Part shown: positions 19,473-28,620 of the stretch, one piece after another
Layout of the letters: each line of letters opens with the position of its first letter
Numbering within the stretch: the stretch's first letter is position 1
DNA from: Candidatus Nitrosopelagicus sp.
Lineage (GTDB): Archaea > Thermoproteota > Nitrososphaeria > Nitrososphaerales > Nitrosopumilaceae
NCBI GenBank assembly: GCA_028242535.1
Contig: JAOJYB010000001.1
Location: 62,001 to 126,000 of the forward strand
Direction: 5' to 3'
DNA length: 64,000 nucleotides
Translations under genes and position numbers: made by a program
Notes under the pieces: model-generated
The model's input: only the letters and a program-made list of their open reading frames with translations
Databases searched by the model: none
What the model was told of the DNA's origin: nothing

Positions 19473-19649
19473 TTAGAGTTGTTTTCCTGCAAGAAACCAG
19501 TTCTCTTTTGGGTTTTCATCAAAGACTATAATCACATGATCTTCCTTTGTTTTTAGAATTTCAACTGCAGATTTTGTGATGGCCTTTGCAAATTCCTGTT
19601 TTTGTTCTTCAGAACGTCCAGGATATAGTGATACGTGTACATACGGCAT
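19473..19649 (-). CDS. 4-oxalocrotonate tautomerase family protein (58 aa)
   Basis: Hand translation MPYVHVSLYPGRSEEQKQEFAKAITKSAVEILKTKEDHVIVVFDENPKENWFLAGKQL; catalytic Pro1. Confidence 0.88.
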   Translation of the reverse strand: MPYVHVSLYPGRSEEQKQEFAKAITKSAVEILKTKEDHVIIVFDENPKENWFLAGKQL

Positions 19650-19687
19650 GACTTGTGAAAGTAACTATGATAATTTAATTGATTGAA

Positions 19688-20458
19688 TTAACGCCAGTCA
19701 TCTCTACGGTAACCATATCTAGAACCATAAGTCTCAGACTTGTTAGTTTTCTTATAGAAATAACCAACGCCTAATCCTAAAAAGAAACCACCAATGTGTG
19801 CCAAAAATGCTACACCACCACCTGCAACACCAAAGCCACCTACAAAAAATGGTAACAAATTTTGAAAGATTAACCAAAATGGTAAGAAGAATTTTGCAGG
19901 AATGTGCATCATACGCCAGAAAAATCCTAACATCACAAACGTCATGACCTTAGCTCGTGGGAACATTACCAAGTATGCACCTAAAATTCCAGCAATTGCT
20001 CCAGATGCACCAACTGCAGGAATTCCACTTCCTGCGTCACCATAAATATGGATTAAACCAGCACCGACACCCCACATTAAATAAATTCCAATATATTTTA
20101 TTTTACCAAACTTGGCTTCAATGTTATCACCAAATATCCACAAAAACAGCATGTTTCCTCCAAGATGCATTATTCCTCCATGCATGAATGTTGAAGTAAT
20201 CAAAGTCAGTTCAGGAATTGCAGGACAATTAATAATTTCAGCGCCTGTATTAATTCCATCAATCTGACCTGTAACACATCCAGGAACTGCTCCCCAATTC
20301 AAAAACATGTTCATTGCTTCATAATTTGAAAATTCAATGAACTGCCCAGTTATTGCAACTTCAATTCCAAATACTATAACATTGATAATGATTAGTGCGA
20401 TTGTTATTTTTGGTTTAAATCCTGGCGGATGTGGATTTTCATCTCTTAATGGAAGCAT
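19688..20458 (-). CDS. Rhomboid-family intramembrane serine protease
   Basis: TSTFMHGGIMHLGGNMLFLWIFG, AVGASGAIAGILGAY, HIGGFFLGL. Confidence 0.93.
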   Translation of the reverse strand: MLPLRDENPHPPGFKPKITIALIIINVIVFGIEVAITGQFIEFSNYEAMNMFLNWGAVPGCVTGQIDGINTGAEIINCPAIPELTLITSTFMHGGIMHLGGNMLFLWIFGDNIEAKFGKIKYIGIYLMWGVGAGLIHIYGDAGSGIPAVGASGAIAGILGAYLVMFPRAKVMTFVMLGFFWRMMHIPAKFFLPFWLIFQNLLPFFVGGFGVAGGGVAFLAHIGGFFLGLGVGYFYKKTNKSETYGSRYGYRRDDWR

Positions 20459-20505
20459 GAATCAATCAAAGTTTGTTTGGTTTGTATAAGAATTTTCAGG
20501 TAGAA

Positions 20506-22158
20506 CTAAACTGAGATAATGCCTTCTTTAACTAAGAATTGAATTCCGGATGCAAATGTATTATCATCAATTTGACCGTCAGCCCACCATGCAGCATTGT
20601 TTCTAACCCAATCAGGAATGGTTGCATTATCATTTTGTGCACCACTTGCAGTAGTTGGTACTGAAATGATTCCTTGCTTTATCATAAACTCAATTCCAGA
20701 TGCAAATGTATTATCATCAATTTCACCATCAGACCACCACTTTGCATTGTTTTTCACCCAATCAGGAATGTTAACAGATTGTGTTGATGAAGGTGTACCA
20801 ATGAATGAACTACTAGTAGATACTCCTACTTCAAACATTTGGGATGCTTGGAAAAACTCATCATAATTAGAAAAGCCTTCACCAGTTAATACCAAATTCA
20901 AAGTGTACAGACCATCATCAGGAATTGTTATCATGTGTGTAGCAATTCCTTCTAATGATTTGACGCCTACAAATAGCTCAGGAGTATCACCTGTCATCAA
21001 ATTGAATTGCTCACCTTGTGGATCAACTAAACCAAATGCATAGATGACATCTTTTACTAAACCACCATTATTATCAAAGAAAGAAAATTCAAATGGAATT
21101 TCATCTCCAACGCCATATTTAGAGTCCCATGAAATTATTGTTCTATATCCATTATCAAATGACATGTCAAATGAGTTTTTTTCAGTAATTCCTTGAGGAA
21201 TTAATTCAAAGTTCATTGTTTTTGAAGATTCATGAGATGTACCTAAGACTTCGTTAATTCTTTGTAATTCAGTTCCAGTAACTAAAAAGTGAACAATGTT
21301 TTCAGTTTCAGATGAGTATGGATCCATTACTAGAACTCTTTGATCAACTTCAACACCATCTACATAACCCTTGAATGATTTTTCAGGATTGTATGGCTCA
21401 AATGATTTTGGGACACGAATCTCTTCATGAACCATTTGTACTAATTCAATATAGTCAGGAGTCCAATCAAAAGGCATATCAAATGATATTGCGTTGTTAC
21501 TTTGATTAAATGCAAAATTATCTACATCATCATAATAAGTTTTAACGTTTACAGGTATTTCTGCTGCAGCAGTTTTAATAAAGAAACTTTGGTCTTGTGC
21601 AACACTAACAAAAGTATCAAAATTTAATGGTTCAGCAAGTAAAGTTCGTGGACTAGTGGCACCTTCAATTGAAACTTTAACATTGTATAATCCACCTTTT
21701 TCAAAGATTGGACCGTCAATGAGCGGTCGACCGTCACCTCTTGCAAATAATCCACCTGCAGTTCCATGTACTTCACCATAATATTCAGTACATTTCCAAG
21801 GTTTTGCTTCATAACAATCTCCTTTTGGTCTAACTTCGACATTTAGTTCGCCGTCTTCATCATAGAAATAATTTCTAGCTAAAAGATCACCACTTCGCCA
21901 AATTTCAACACGATAAGTAACCTGTTCTAGATTTTGATCAGTTAACATATCATAGAAACGAATTGCAATGTTTGCTGAATCAACTTCACCTGCAGTCATA
22001 TCAGAAGGGTCAAGTTGAGTAAATATTGTAACTTGCATGTCACCAAAACTAATTGGAGGAGCAGCATCTCCACCTAAACCATGACCAAATGCATCTTCAC
22101 TTAGAAACGGGAGCGTTACAAAAACAGCTGCAATGAATAATACACTTTTGTAGTACAA
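20506..22158 (-). CDS. Secreted thaumarchaeal protein with two C-terminal WVKNNAxWWxDG modules; predicted mature N-terminus HGLGG
   Basis: Signal peptide ...SEDAFG|HGLGGDAAPP; repeats IPDWVKNNAKWWSDGEIDDNTFASGIEF / IPDWVRNNAAWWADGQIDDNTFASGIQF. Confidence 0.75.
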   Translation of the reverse strand: MYYKSVLFIAAVFVTLPFLSEDAFGHGLGGDAAPPISFGDMQVTIFTQLDPSDMTAGEVDSANIAIRFYDMLTDQNLEQVTYRVEIWRSGDLLARNYFYDEDGELNVEVRPKGDCYEAKPWKCTEYYGEVHGTAGGLFARGDGRPLIDGPIFEKGGLYNVKVSIEGATSPRTLLAEPLNFDTFVSVAQDQSFFIKTAAAEIPVNVKTYYDDVDNFAFNQSNNAISFDMPFDWTPDYIELVQMVHEEIRVPKSFEPYNPEKSFKGYVDGVEVDQRVLVMDPYSSETENIVHFLVTGTELQRINEVLGTSHESSKTMNFELIPQGITEKNSFDMSFDNGYRTIISWDSKYGVGDEIPFEFSFFDNNGGLVKDVIYAFGLVDPQGEQFNLMTGDTPELFVGVKSLEGIATHMITIPDDGLYTLNLVLTGEGFSNYDEFFQASQMFEVGVSTSSSFIGTPSSTQSVNIPDWVKNNAKWWSDGEIDDNTFASGIEFMIKQGIISVPTTASGAQNDNATIPDWVRNNAAWWADGQIDDNTFASGIQFLVKEGIISV

Positions 22159-22253
22159 TTACCATTTTTAGCCGTGAATCACCTATTAATGATTCGATGA
22201 TTTACTTCAGATCTCACAAGTTCATTTTTATTATATCCTAAAAGATTCCAGTT

Positions 22254-23402
22254 GTGAAATACATTTTTCTTTTATTGTTAGTTCCGTTACTAACAACACC
22301 TGCATTTGGTGCAGCACCTCTTCTTCCTGAAGATTATGAACAGGTAATTCCTTCTGAAAATGGAACACTCAACATCGGATTGTCAATCGACCCACCAGCA
22401 AAAGCAAATGAAGTTTCAAAACTGCACATTGGGTGGATAAAACCAGGATTTAACAAGATTCAACAGCATATAGATTACAAAATTACGGTTATCAAAGACG
22501 GTCAGAATATTTTTGGGCCAATTTCTCTTACCCATACTTCTGTAGGAACTGTGAAGATTCCTGTTGAATTTACATCAAATGGAGAACATCAAGTGAAAAT
22601 TGAGATGGAGGGAATTTTGTTCCAACCAATTCCACTTGAAACTACATACTTTACAATTAATGTTGGCAAAGTACAGATCCAGAATGCAATAGTTGAGAGT
22701 GCACCGGGTTCAAGTACACCAGGATGTGAACCAGATTGTTTTGTTCCATCCACTGTAACTATTGAAAATGGTGGAACAGTTACATTTGCTAATCCAGATA
22801 ATGCAGTACATACGTCCACATCTGGAACACCAGCTGATGGTCCAAATGGAATATGGAATAGTGGTATGGTAAGGAGTGGTTCTTCATTCACAACTTTGGC
22901 GCTAGAAATAGGCGAGTATCCTTACTTTTGTATTGTTCATCCATGGATGACAGGATTAGTAATAGTTGGAAATGAATTACCGCAAACAGAAGTTCCTGAA
23001 ACAAATCAAAAAAATAATGAAGAAGGCGGTGGATGTCTAATTGCAACTGCGGCATTTGGTTCTGAGATGGCACCACAAGTTCAATTCTTGAGAGAGATTA
23101 GAGATGGTACAGTAATGTCAACACAATCCGGTACAGCATTCATGACAGGCTTTAACCAATTCTACTATTCGTTTAGTCCTGCAGTAGCAGACTATGAAAG
23201 AGAAAATCCAATCTTCAAAGAAGCAGTAAAAGTAACGTTAACTCCAATGTTAACATCACTAACACTTCTCAACTATGTTGATATTGATTCAGAAAGTGAG
23301 ATGCTTGGTTATGGAATTGGAATCATTCTACTAAACATTGGAATGTACTTTGTAGTGCCAGCAGTATTGATTATAGCAATTAAAAAGAAATTTAGAAAAT
23401 AA
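22254..23402 (+). CDS. Secreted cupredoxin (plastocyanin-like) with CFI-box type C-terminal region and TM helix
   Basis: GGTVTFANPDNAVHTSTSG...YPYFCIVHPWMTG; GGGCLIATAAFGSEMAPQVQFLREIRD. Confidence 0.88.
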   Translation: MKYIFLLLLVPLLTTPAFGAAPLLPEDYEQVIPSENGTLNIGLSIDPPAKANEVSKLHIGWIKPGFNKIQQHIDYKITVIKDGQNIFGPISLTHTSVGTVKIPVEFTSNGEHQVKIEMEGILFQPIPLETTYFTINVGKVQIQNAIVESAPGSSTPGCEPDCFVPSTVTIENGGTVTFANPDNAVHTSTSGTPADGPNGIWNSGMVRSGSSFTTLALEIGEYPYFCIVHPWMTGLVIVGNELPQTEVPETNQKNNEEGGGCLIATAAFGSEMAPQVQFLREIRDGTVMSTQSGTAFMTGFNQFYYSFSPAVADYERENPIFKEAVKVTLTPMLTSLTLLNYVDIDSESEMLGYGIGIILLNIGMYFVVPAVLIIAIKKKFRK

Positions 23403-23404
23403 GA

Positions 23405-24109
23405 TTATTTTTTCTTTGTGAAAGATATAACACCAATTACTATTCCGGCAATACCTAATCCCATAGCAGCAATTACCATCATGTCACCCATAGTATCATT
23501 TGTCTCACGTTCAAGTTCCTGTTTTTTTAATTCATCAATTATTTCTTGTAATTGTCTTATATCACCACGTAAATCATTTATCTCACGGTCAAAATCACCC
23601 GATTCTACTATTGTTGATTCAACTGGAGGAAATTGCAAAACTTCTTGTTTTTGTACTTTAAGTGGATGTAATGCAAGATTAACATCTTGTTCATGAATTT
23701 TTCCAATGAAGTTTATTTGTGACCAACCAAAGAATGTTGGCGTGATTGGAGATTCATACATTCCAGGAATTTGTGTTGTTTGTAATGGAAGTATAATTGA
23801 GTGGTTGTCTTCTCCAACAACTAATTGAATCTTCAAGGTTTTTCTTAATCCTTCTATTCCCTTTTTAGAATCAAATGGTTGATCTGCAGATTCTTTACTC
23901 TTGTCTATTTCACTAACATAAACAATTATGGCATTAGATTCACCAGTGACAATTGGTTTATTTTTCCAATCAATTTCAATTCTATAATCCCCAACAGAAT
24001 CTGATTGGTGAGCAAATACTCCACTAGAAAATAATGGCAATATCAAAAGTGCAATAATTAGAGATGATTTTTTCATAAATGCAAGAAAAAAAGTTCGAAT
24101 AAAAGTCAT
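23405..24109 (-). CDS. Secreted membrane-anchored protein, predicted mature N-terminus HQSDS; paralogue of 25080..25730
   Basis: Signal ...SSGVFA|HQSDSVGDYRIEIDW, QFPPVES, coiled coil, C-terminal TM. Confidence 0.7.
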   Translation of the reverse strand: MTFIRTFFLAFMKKSSLIIALLILPLFSSGVFAHQSDSVGDYRIEIDWKNKPIVTGESNAIIVYVSEIDKSKESADQPFDSKKGIEGLRKTLKIQLVVGEDNHSIILPLQTTQIPGMYESPITPTFFGWSQINFIGKIHEQDVNLALHPLKVQKQEVLQFPPVESTIVESGDFDREINDLRGDIRQLQEIIDELKKQELERETNDTMGDMMVIAAMGLGIAGIVIGVISFTKKK

Positions 24110-24172
24110 ATTAGTACACTATTCGATGAAATAGACATAATCTAGAGATCATTTTTATTATCCAAAGATTGA

Positions 24173-25054
24173 TTGATGCTAATGAATAACAAGACTATAA
24201 GTTCGTTAATCGTTCTTCTAGCAATAACATCTATGGCAGTAACTGTACCTAGTGCATTTGCTGATCATTCAAAAGTAACAATCGTTGCTGTAGAAGGTTC
24301 AGGAGATCCATCATCAACAGAATGGTATTCTCCAGCAGTAGCAGTAGTTGACCTTGGTGGGGAAATAATATTTTCAAATCCAGATATGATGCCACATTCA
24401 TTTAGTTACGGTGAAGACCTAACTGCAGATGATGTTGGAACTGTATTTGATTCAAACCTACTAATGAACGGCCAAAGTGTTAGCATAACAGCTGATTTTG
24501 GACCTGGTGATTATCCTTACTTCTGTATGGTTCATCCATGGATGACTGGACTAATAAAAGTTCAAGAAGAAATTACTGAAGAAAGTCACGACGATCAGGG
24601 TGAAGAAGCTCCAACAATGGAAATGCCAGAACCAGTAATTACACTAACTGCAGCAGACATTACAATTAATGTAGCAGATGGTGCAAAAGCAGGTGAAAAA
24701 GTAGCAATTGATGTAGCAATTAGCGGTGAACACGTTAACTATGATATTGTTGCAACTCATAATGGTGAAACAATTCTAGATGAGAGTGGTAATCATGAAC
24801 ATGACGGAACTGGTTCTCATGAAACATCAGCACTTAGTGCAGATGCATCTGATGACAACCCAATTGATGTTGAAGTAACATTCCAAGGTTTTGGTATACC
24901 AGGTGAAGAATTCACTGGTCCAATTGGATTAACTAATTCAGCTCAAGCAGTTCCAGAATTTGGTGCAATAGCAGCAATGATTCTTGCAGTAGCAATTGTT
25001 TCAATAATTGCAGTATCAGCAAAATCAAGACTTAGCTTTATGCCAAGAATCTAG
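24173..25054 (+). CDS. Secreted cupredoxin with PEFG-CTERM sorting signal
   Basis: GGEIIFSNPDMMPHSFSYG...YPYFCMVHPWMTG; AVPEFGAIAAMILAVAIVSIIAVSAKSR tail; likely start at a downstream ATG. Confidence 0.9.
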   Translation: MMLMNNKTISSLIVLLAITSMAVTVPSAFADHSKVTIVAVEGSGDPSSTEWYSPAVAVVDLGGEIIFSNPDMMPHSFSYGEDLTADDVGTVFDSNLLMNGQSVSITADFGPGDYPYFCMVHPWMTGLIKVQEEITEESHDDQGEEAPTMEMPEPVITLTAADITINVADGAKAGEKVAIDVAISGEHVNYDIVATHNGETILDESGNHEHDGTGSHETSALSADASDDNPIDVEVTFQGFGIPGEEFTGPIGLTNSAQAVPEFGAIAAMILAVAIVSIIAVSAKSRLSFMPRI

Positions 25055-25079
25055 ACAAGACTTTTTTTCCTTTTTATTT

Positions 25080-25730
25080 TTATTTTCTTCTAAGCATTGC
25101 TATAACTGCTAAAATTACACCTGCAGCACCTAGACATAAACCAAAGACACCAAAGTTGTATGCATTTTGTATGTCTATACCGCCAGCAGTTAGACTAACT
25201 TCACCAATATTTGATTTTAGATTAGAGACATCTTTTTGCAATGAAGATAATGCATTTTTTACTGCACCGATTTCACCGGCAGAAGATGAGCCACTAACTG
25301 GCGGAAATGCAATAACTGATTGACTTTCAACATCTTCAATAGGAATTACAACATCTACTGGTAACCCATTTAGTTCACCTACTAGTTTGATAGATATTGA
25401 ACCAGTCTTTGTTGGAATAATCTTAGCATAATAGATACCAGGTTGTGGGTCAGGATTAATATCGAGTGTTTTTGTTGCACCGCCAGATACTACAGTTGCA
25501 GTCATACTTTTGAAAGCACTGGTTATAGCAGAGCGAACTCCATTATTTTCATTTAATTCACGAACTTCAATTACAATTGTATTAGATAATCCAACTACGG
25601 GAGGTTCATCTCCCCAGCCTGCCTCAATTTCATATTGTTCAATATGAATAGTCGTATGCGCAAATGCAGAAGACATACCAAAGCCAGAGATTAGAAGAAG
25701 GCTCAATAAGAAAAAAGATTTTTTCAACAA
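25080..25730 (-). CDS. Secreted membrane-anchored protein, predicted mature N-terminus HTTIH; paralogue of 23405..24109
   Basis: Signal ...SSAFA|HTTIHIEQYEIEAGW, AFPPVSG, C-terminal TM. Confidence 0.7.
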   Translation of the reverse strand: MLKKSFFLLSLLLISGFGMSSAFAHTTIHIEQYEIEAGWGDEPPVVGLSNTIVIEVRELNENNGVRSAITSAFKSMTATVVSGGATKTLDINPDPQPGIYYAKIIPTKTGSISIKLVGELNGLPVDVVIPIEDVESQSVIAFPPVSGSSSAGEIGAVKNALSSLQKDVSNLKSNIGEVSLTAGGIDIQNAYNFGVFGLCLGAAGVILAVIAMLRRK

Positions 25731-25816
25731 TTATCATATCAATTCTTACATTATTATCTTTACTAAGATAGTACAAATTTCGAACAGGTATTTCTTTAAA
25801 TTATAAGTATACAGAT

Positions 25817-28594
25817 TTGATACAATTGAACAAAATGTGGATTCTTCCCGTGTTAGTATTTTTTTTAGGGTTTCCGTTAGCTAGTGCACATCCATTTTTG
25901 TTAGATTCCGAACCTGGACAAGGTCAAAATGCACCAGTAGGAACTATACAAATTATTACAAACTATTCTGAGGCAGTTGAGATTGGTTTTTCAGAACTGA
26001 AAGTGTATGATGCAAATGGAAATCAGATTGATAATAGAGATACAGCATACAATGATGGAGAAACATCGCTTATAGTTACTACACAACCACTTGAAGATGG
26101 AGTTTATACAATAACTAGTAAGGTTTTGTCAAAAGTTGATGGTCACTTAGTTCAAGCAGCTATAGTCTTTGGAGTAGGCGATGTAAAAATTGATTCGTCA
26201 CTGTTAGAAAAACAGGAAAGTTCAGAAACTACATTTATTCCAGAATCAATTGCAAGATTTCCAGGATTAGTAGGACAGACAATTGTTCTTGGAGGAGTAA
26301 TAGTTTCAATTACAATTTGGTCATCACAACAAACTAGATTCAGAGAAGTTTTTGGTGATATCCACAAACAATTCAAAGTAAAATTTTCAAAAATTATTGG
26401 TTATGGAGTAATTGCAACATTTGCATCAAATTTCATAATGCTAGGTGTTCAGACATGGAGATTAGAAGTATCACCGTTAGAGGTTATTGGAACTACATTT
26501 GGCACAACATGGCTAATTCGAATGATTATTACTATAATTATAATTGGAATTTGGTTTTGGATGGAAAAGAAAAAAGAAATTTCAATTAAAGGACAAATTC
26601 CATTACTAGTGGCATCATTAATTTTGATTGCAACTACCACAATGATGGGTCATGGCGCATCAACAGAATTAGAAGCCCCATGGATTTTGGATTATGCTCA
26701 TAATTTATTATCATCAATATGGATTGGAGGGTTGATATTTTTTGCATTTGTAGCACTTCCAACAATTGCAAAAACTGATAATTCAATAAAGGAGAAGATC
26801 ACACTAAGTTTGATTCCAAGATTTTCAGGATTATTCATTATAGCAATTGGGATTTTAATTATAACGGGTCCAACCTTACTATGGTTCCTAGATGATAATG
26901 TTGGTTCCCTTACAGAATCTACGTATGGAAAATTAATTTTAATTAAAATTGGAATTGCCGCAACAATGATTGCATTTGGTGGTTTGTATCAAGTAAAATT
27001 CCTAAAAAATACACATGATTATGAAAAATTGAATATTTCAAAGAGAATTAGTAAACCGTTAAAATTTGAAGCAGGGTTAGGCATTGCACTACTAGCAGTT
27101 GTTGCACTTTTGGTAAATTCTTCATTACCTGCAGGAGAAATTCAATCAGCAGACGCAATACAAGGAACATTTGGATATCAATCAATTCTATTTTCTGAAA
27201 ATGCAAAATTTGATGTTAAAGTATTACCAGCAGGAATTGGATCAAATACAATCTCAGTCATAGTTTCATCATTTGATGATAAACCACTTGGAGATATGTC
27301 TGGATTAAAGATTAAAGTTTCAAATCCACAAAAAAACATAGCGCCAATAGAAGCTGAAGTTACTAAAAATATACAAAATTCAACTATAAAATATTCTGCA
27401 GAAACAACATTTGGATTTGCAGGGAACTGGCAAATTGAATTAGAAGCTCAAAGAGTAGAAAACTCTAATGAAAATACAATATTTAACATTCAGATAAAAC
27501 CATCACTAAATGACATTAGAACTGAAATTACCGAGTATGATTTCCCAGCAGATGATGCAGCCCCACTATTTCCAGTTTATGACGGAAAAAACATTTGGAT
27601 TTCTGATGCACAAAAACCACGGTTGTGGAAGTTTTCAATAGAAGATGAAAAATTTACATCATACACGTTTGATGGATTAACAACAATTTTTATGGATATT
27701 GGTAAGGATGGAAAAATTTGGTTTACAGATACACCTAATTCAAAAATTGGAAGTTTTGATCCTAAAACAGAAAAATTTGAAATAATAAAACTACCACAAT
27801 TTACTTTGGTAAGTAAGAAATCACTTCCAACATCTATAGCAGTTGATAGTGAAAATAATGTTTGGGTGGCAGTAATTGATCAATCAATAATTTTAGAATA
27901 TAATCAATCTACAAAGAAATTCAAAATAATCAATACAATCACTCCTGAAGCAGGTCCAACCGCAATAGAGATAGATGGTTCAGATAATGTATGGTTTGCA
28001 GAATCACTAGTAGGAAAACTTGGAAAAATTGATGCAAACACAAAAGAAATGACTGAATTTGTTCCTCAAGAACCAATGGCAGAACCATTTGCATTAATGA
28101 TTGATAAAGAAGAAAATGTTTGGATTGCAGAACATATTGGACCTGCAATAACAAAATTTAATCCAATTTTAGAGAATTTTAAGAAAGTAAGTATTGCAAA
28201 TCCAGAATCATTGCCATTTGGAATGGCATTTGACAAATATGATAACATGTGGGTTGCACAGCACGTCATAGATAGTTTGGTTGTATATGATCAAAGTAGT
28301 GAACGAATGATTGAAGTTGCAATACCAACTGAAGGATCATTTACACAATTTGTAATTGCTGACGATGATGGAGATATTTGGTTTGTAGAACAACGTGGAG
28401 GGAAACTAGGTAAAGTTTCAATCAGTGCAATACCTAGTCAAAGCATAGTAATTCAAGAAGAAACATCTGAAAGTATAATGTATGTTGAATTAGTTGCACC
28501 AATTATTGCTGCAGGAATTATTGCAACAGCATTATTTTATGTCAAAAGTGTAAGAGATAAGAGAAAAGTTGATGAGTTAATCTCCACTAAGTAA
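25817..28594 (+). CDS. CopC-CopD fusion with streptogramin-lyase-like beta-propeller
   Basis: CopC: ASA|HPFLLDSEPGQG...SKVDGHLVQAAIVF; CopD multi-TM; Vgb repeats DGKIWFTDTPNSKIGSFD, DNVWFAESLVGKLGKID, DIWFVEQRGGKLGKV; terminal TM. Confidence 0.88.
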   Translation: MIQLNKMWILPVLVFFLGFPLASAHPFLLDSEPGQGQNAPVGTIQIITNYSEAVEIGFSELKVYDANGNQIDNRDTAYNDGETSLIVTTQPLEDGVYTITSKVLSKVDGHLVQAAIVFGVGDVKIDSSLLEKQESSETTFIPESIARFPGLVGQTIVLGGVIVSITIWSSQQTRFREVFGDIHKQFKVKFSKIIGYGVIATFASNFIMLGVQTWRLEVSPLEVIGTTFGTTWLIRMIITIIIIGIWFWMEKKKEISIKGQIPLLVASLILIATTTMMGHGASTELEAPWILDYAHNLLSSIWIGGLIFFAFVALPTIAKTDNSIKEKITLSLIPRFSGLFIIAIGILIITGPTLLWFLDDNVGSLTESTYGKLILIKIGIAATMIAFGGLYQVKFLKNTHDYEKLNISKRISKPLKFEAGLGIALLAVVALLVNSSLPAGEIQSADAIQGTFGYQSILFSENAKFDVKVLPAGIGSNTISVIVSSFDDKPLGDMSGLKIKVSNPQKNIAPIEAEVTKNIQNSTIKYSAETTFGFAGNWQIELEAQRVENSNENTIFNIQIKPSLNDIRTEITEYDFPADDAAPLFPVYDGKNIWISDAQKPRLWKFSIEDEKFTSYTFDGLTTIFMDIGKDGKIWFTDTPNSKIGSFDPKTEKFEIIKLPQFTLVSKKSLPTSIAVDSENNVWVAVIDQSIILEYNQSTKKFKIINTITPEAGPTAIEIDGSDNVWFAESLVGKLGKIDANTKEMTEFVPQEPMAEPFALMIDKEENVWIAEHIGPAITKFNPILENFKKVSIANPESLPFGMAFDKYDNMWVAQHVIDSLVVYDQSSERMIEVAIPTEGSFTQFVIADDDGDIWFVEQRGGKLGKVSISAIPSQSIVIQEETSESIMYVELVAPIIAAGIIATALFYVKSVRDKRKVDELISTK

Positions 28595-28620
28595 AATAAG
28601 AGTGAGGACAATTTTACAAT

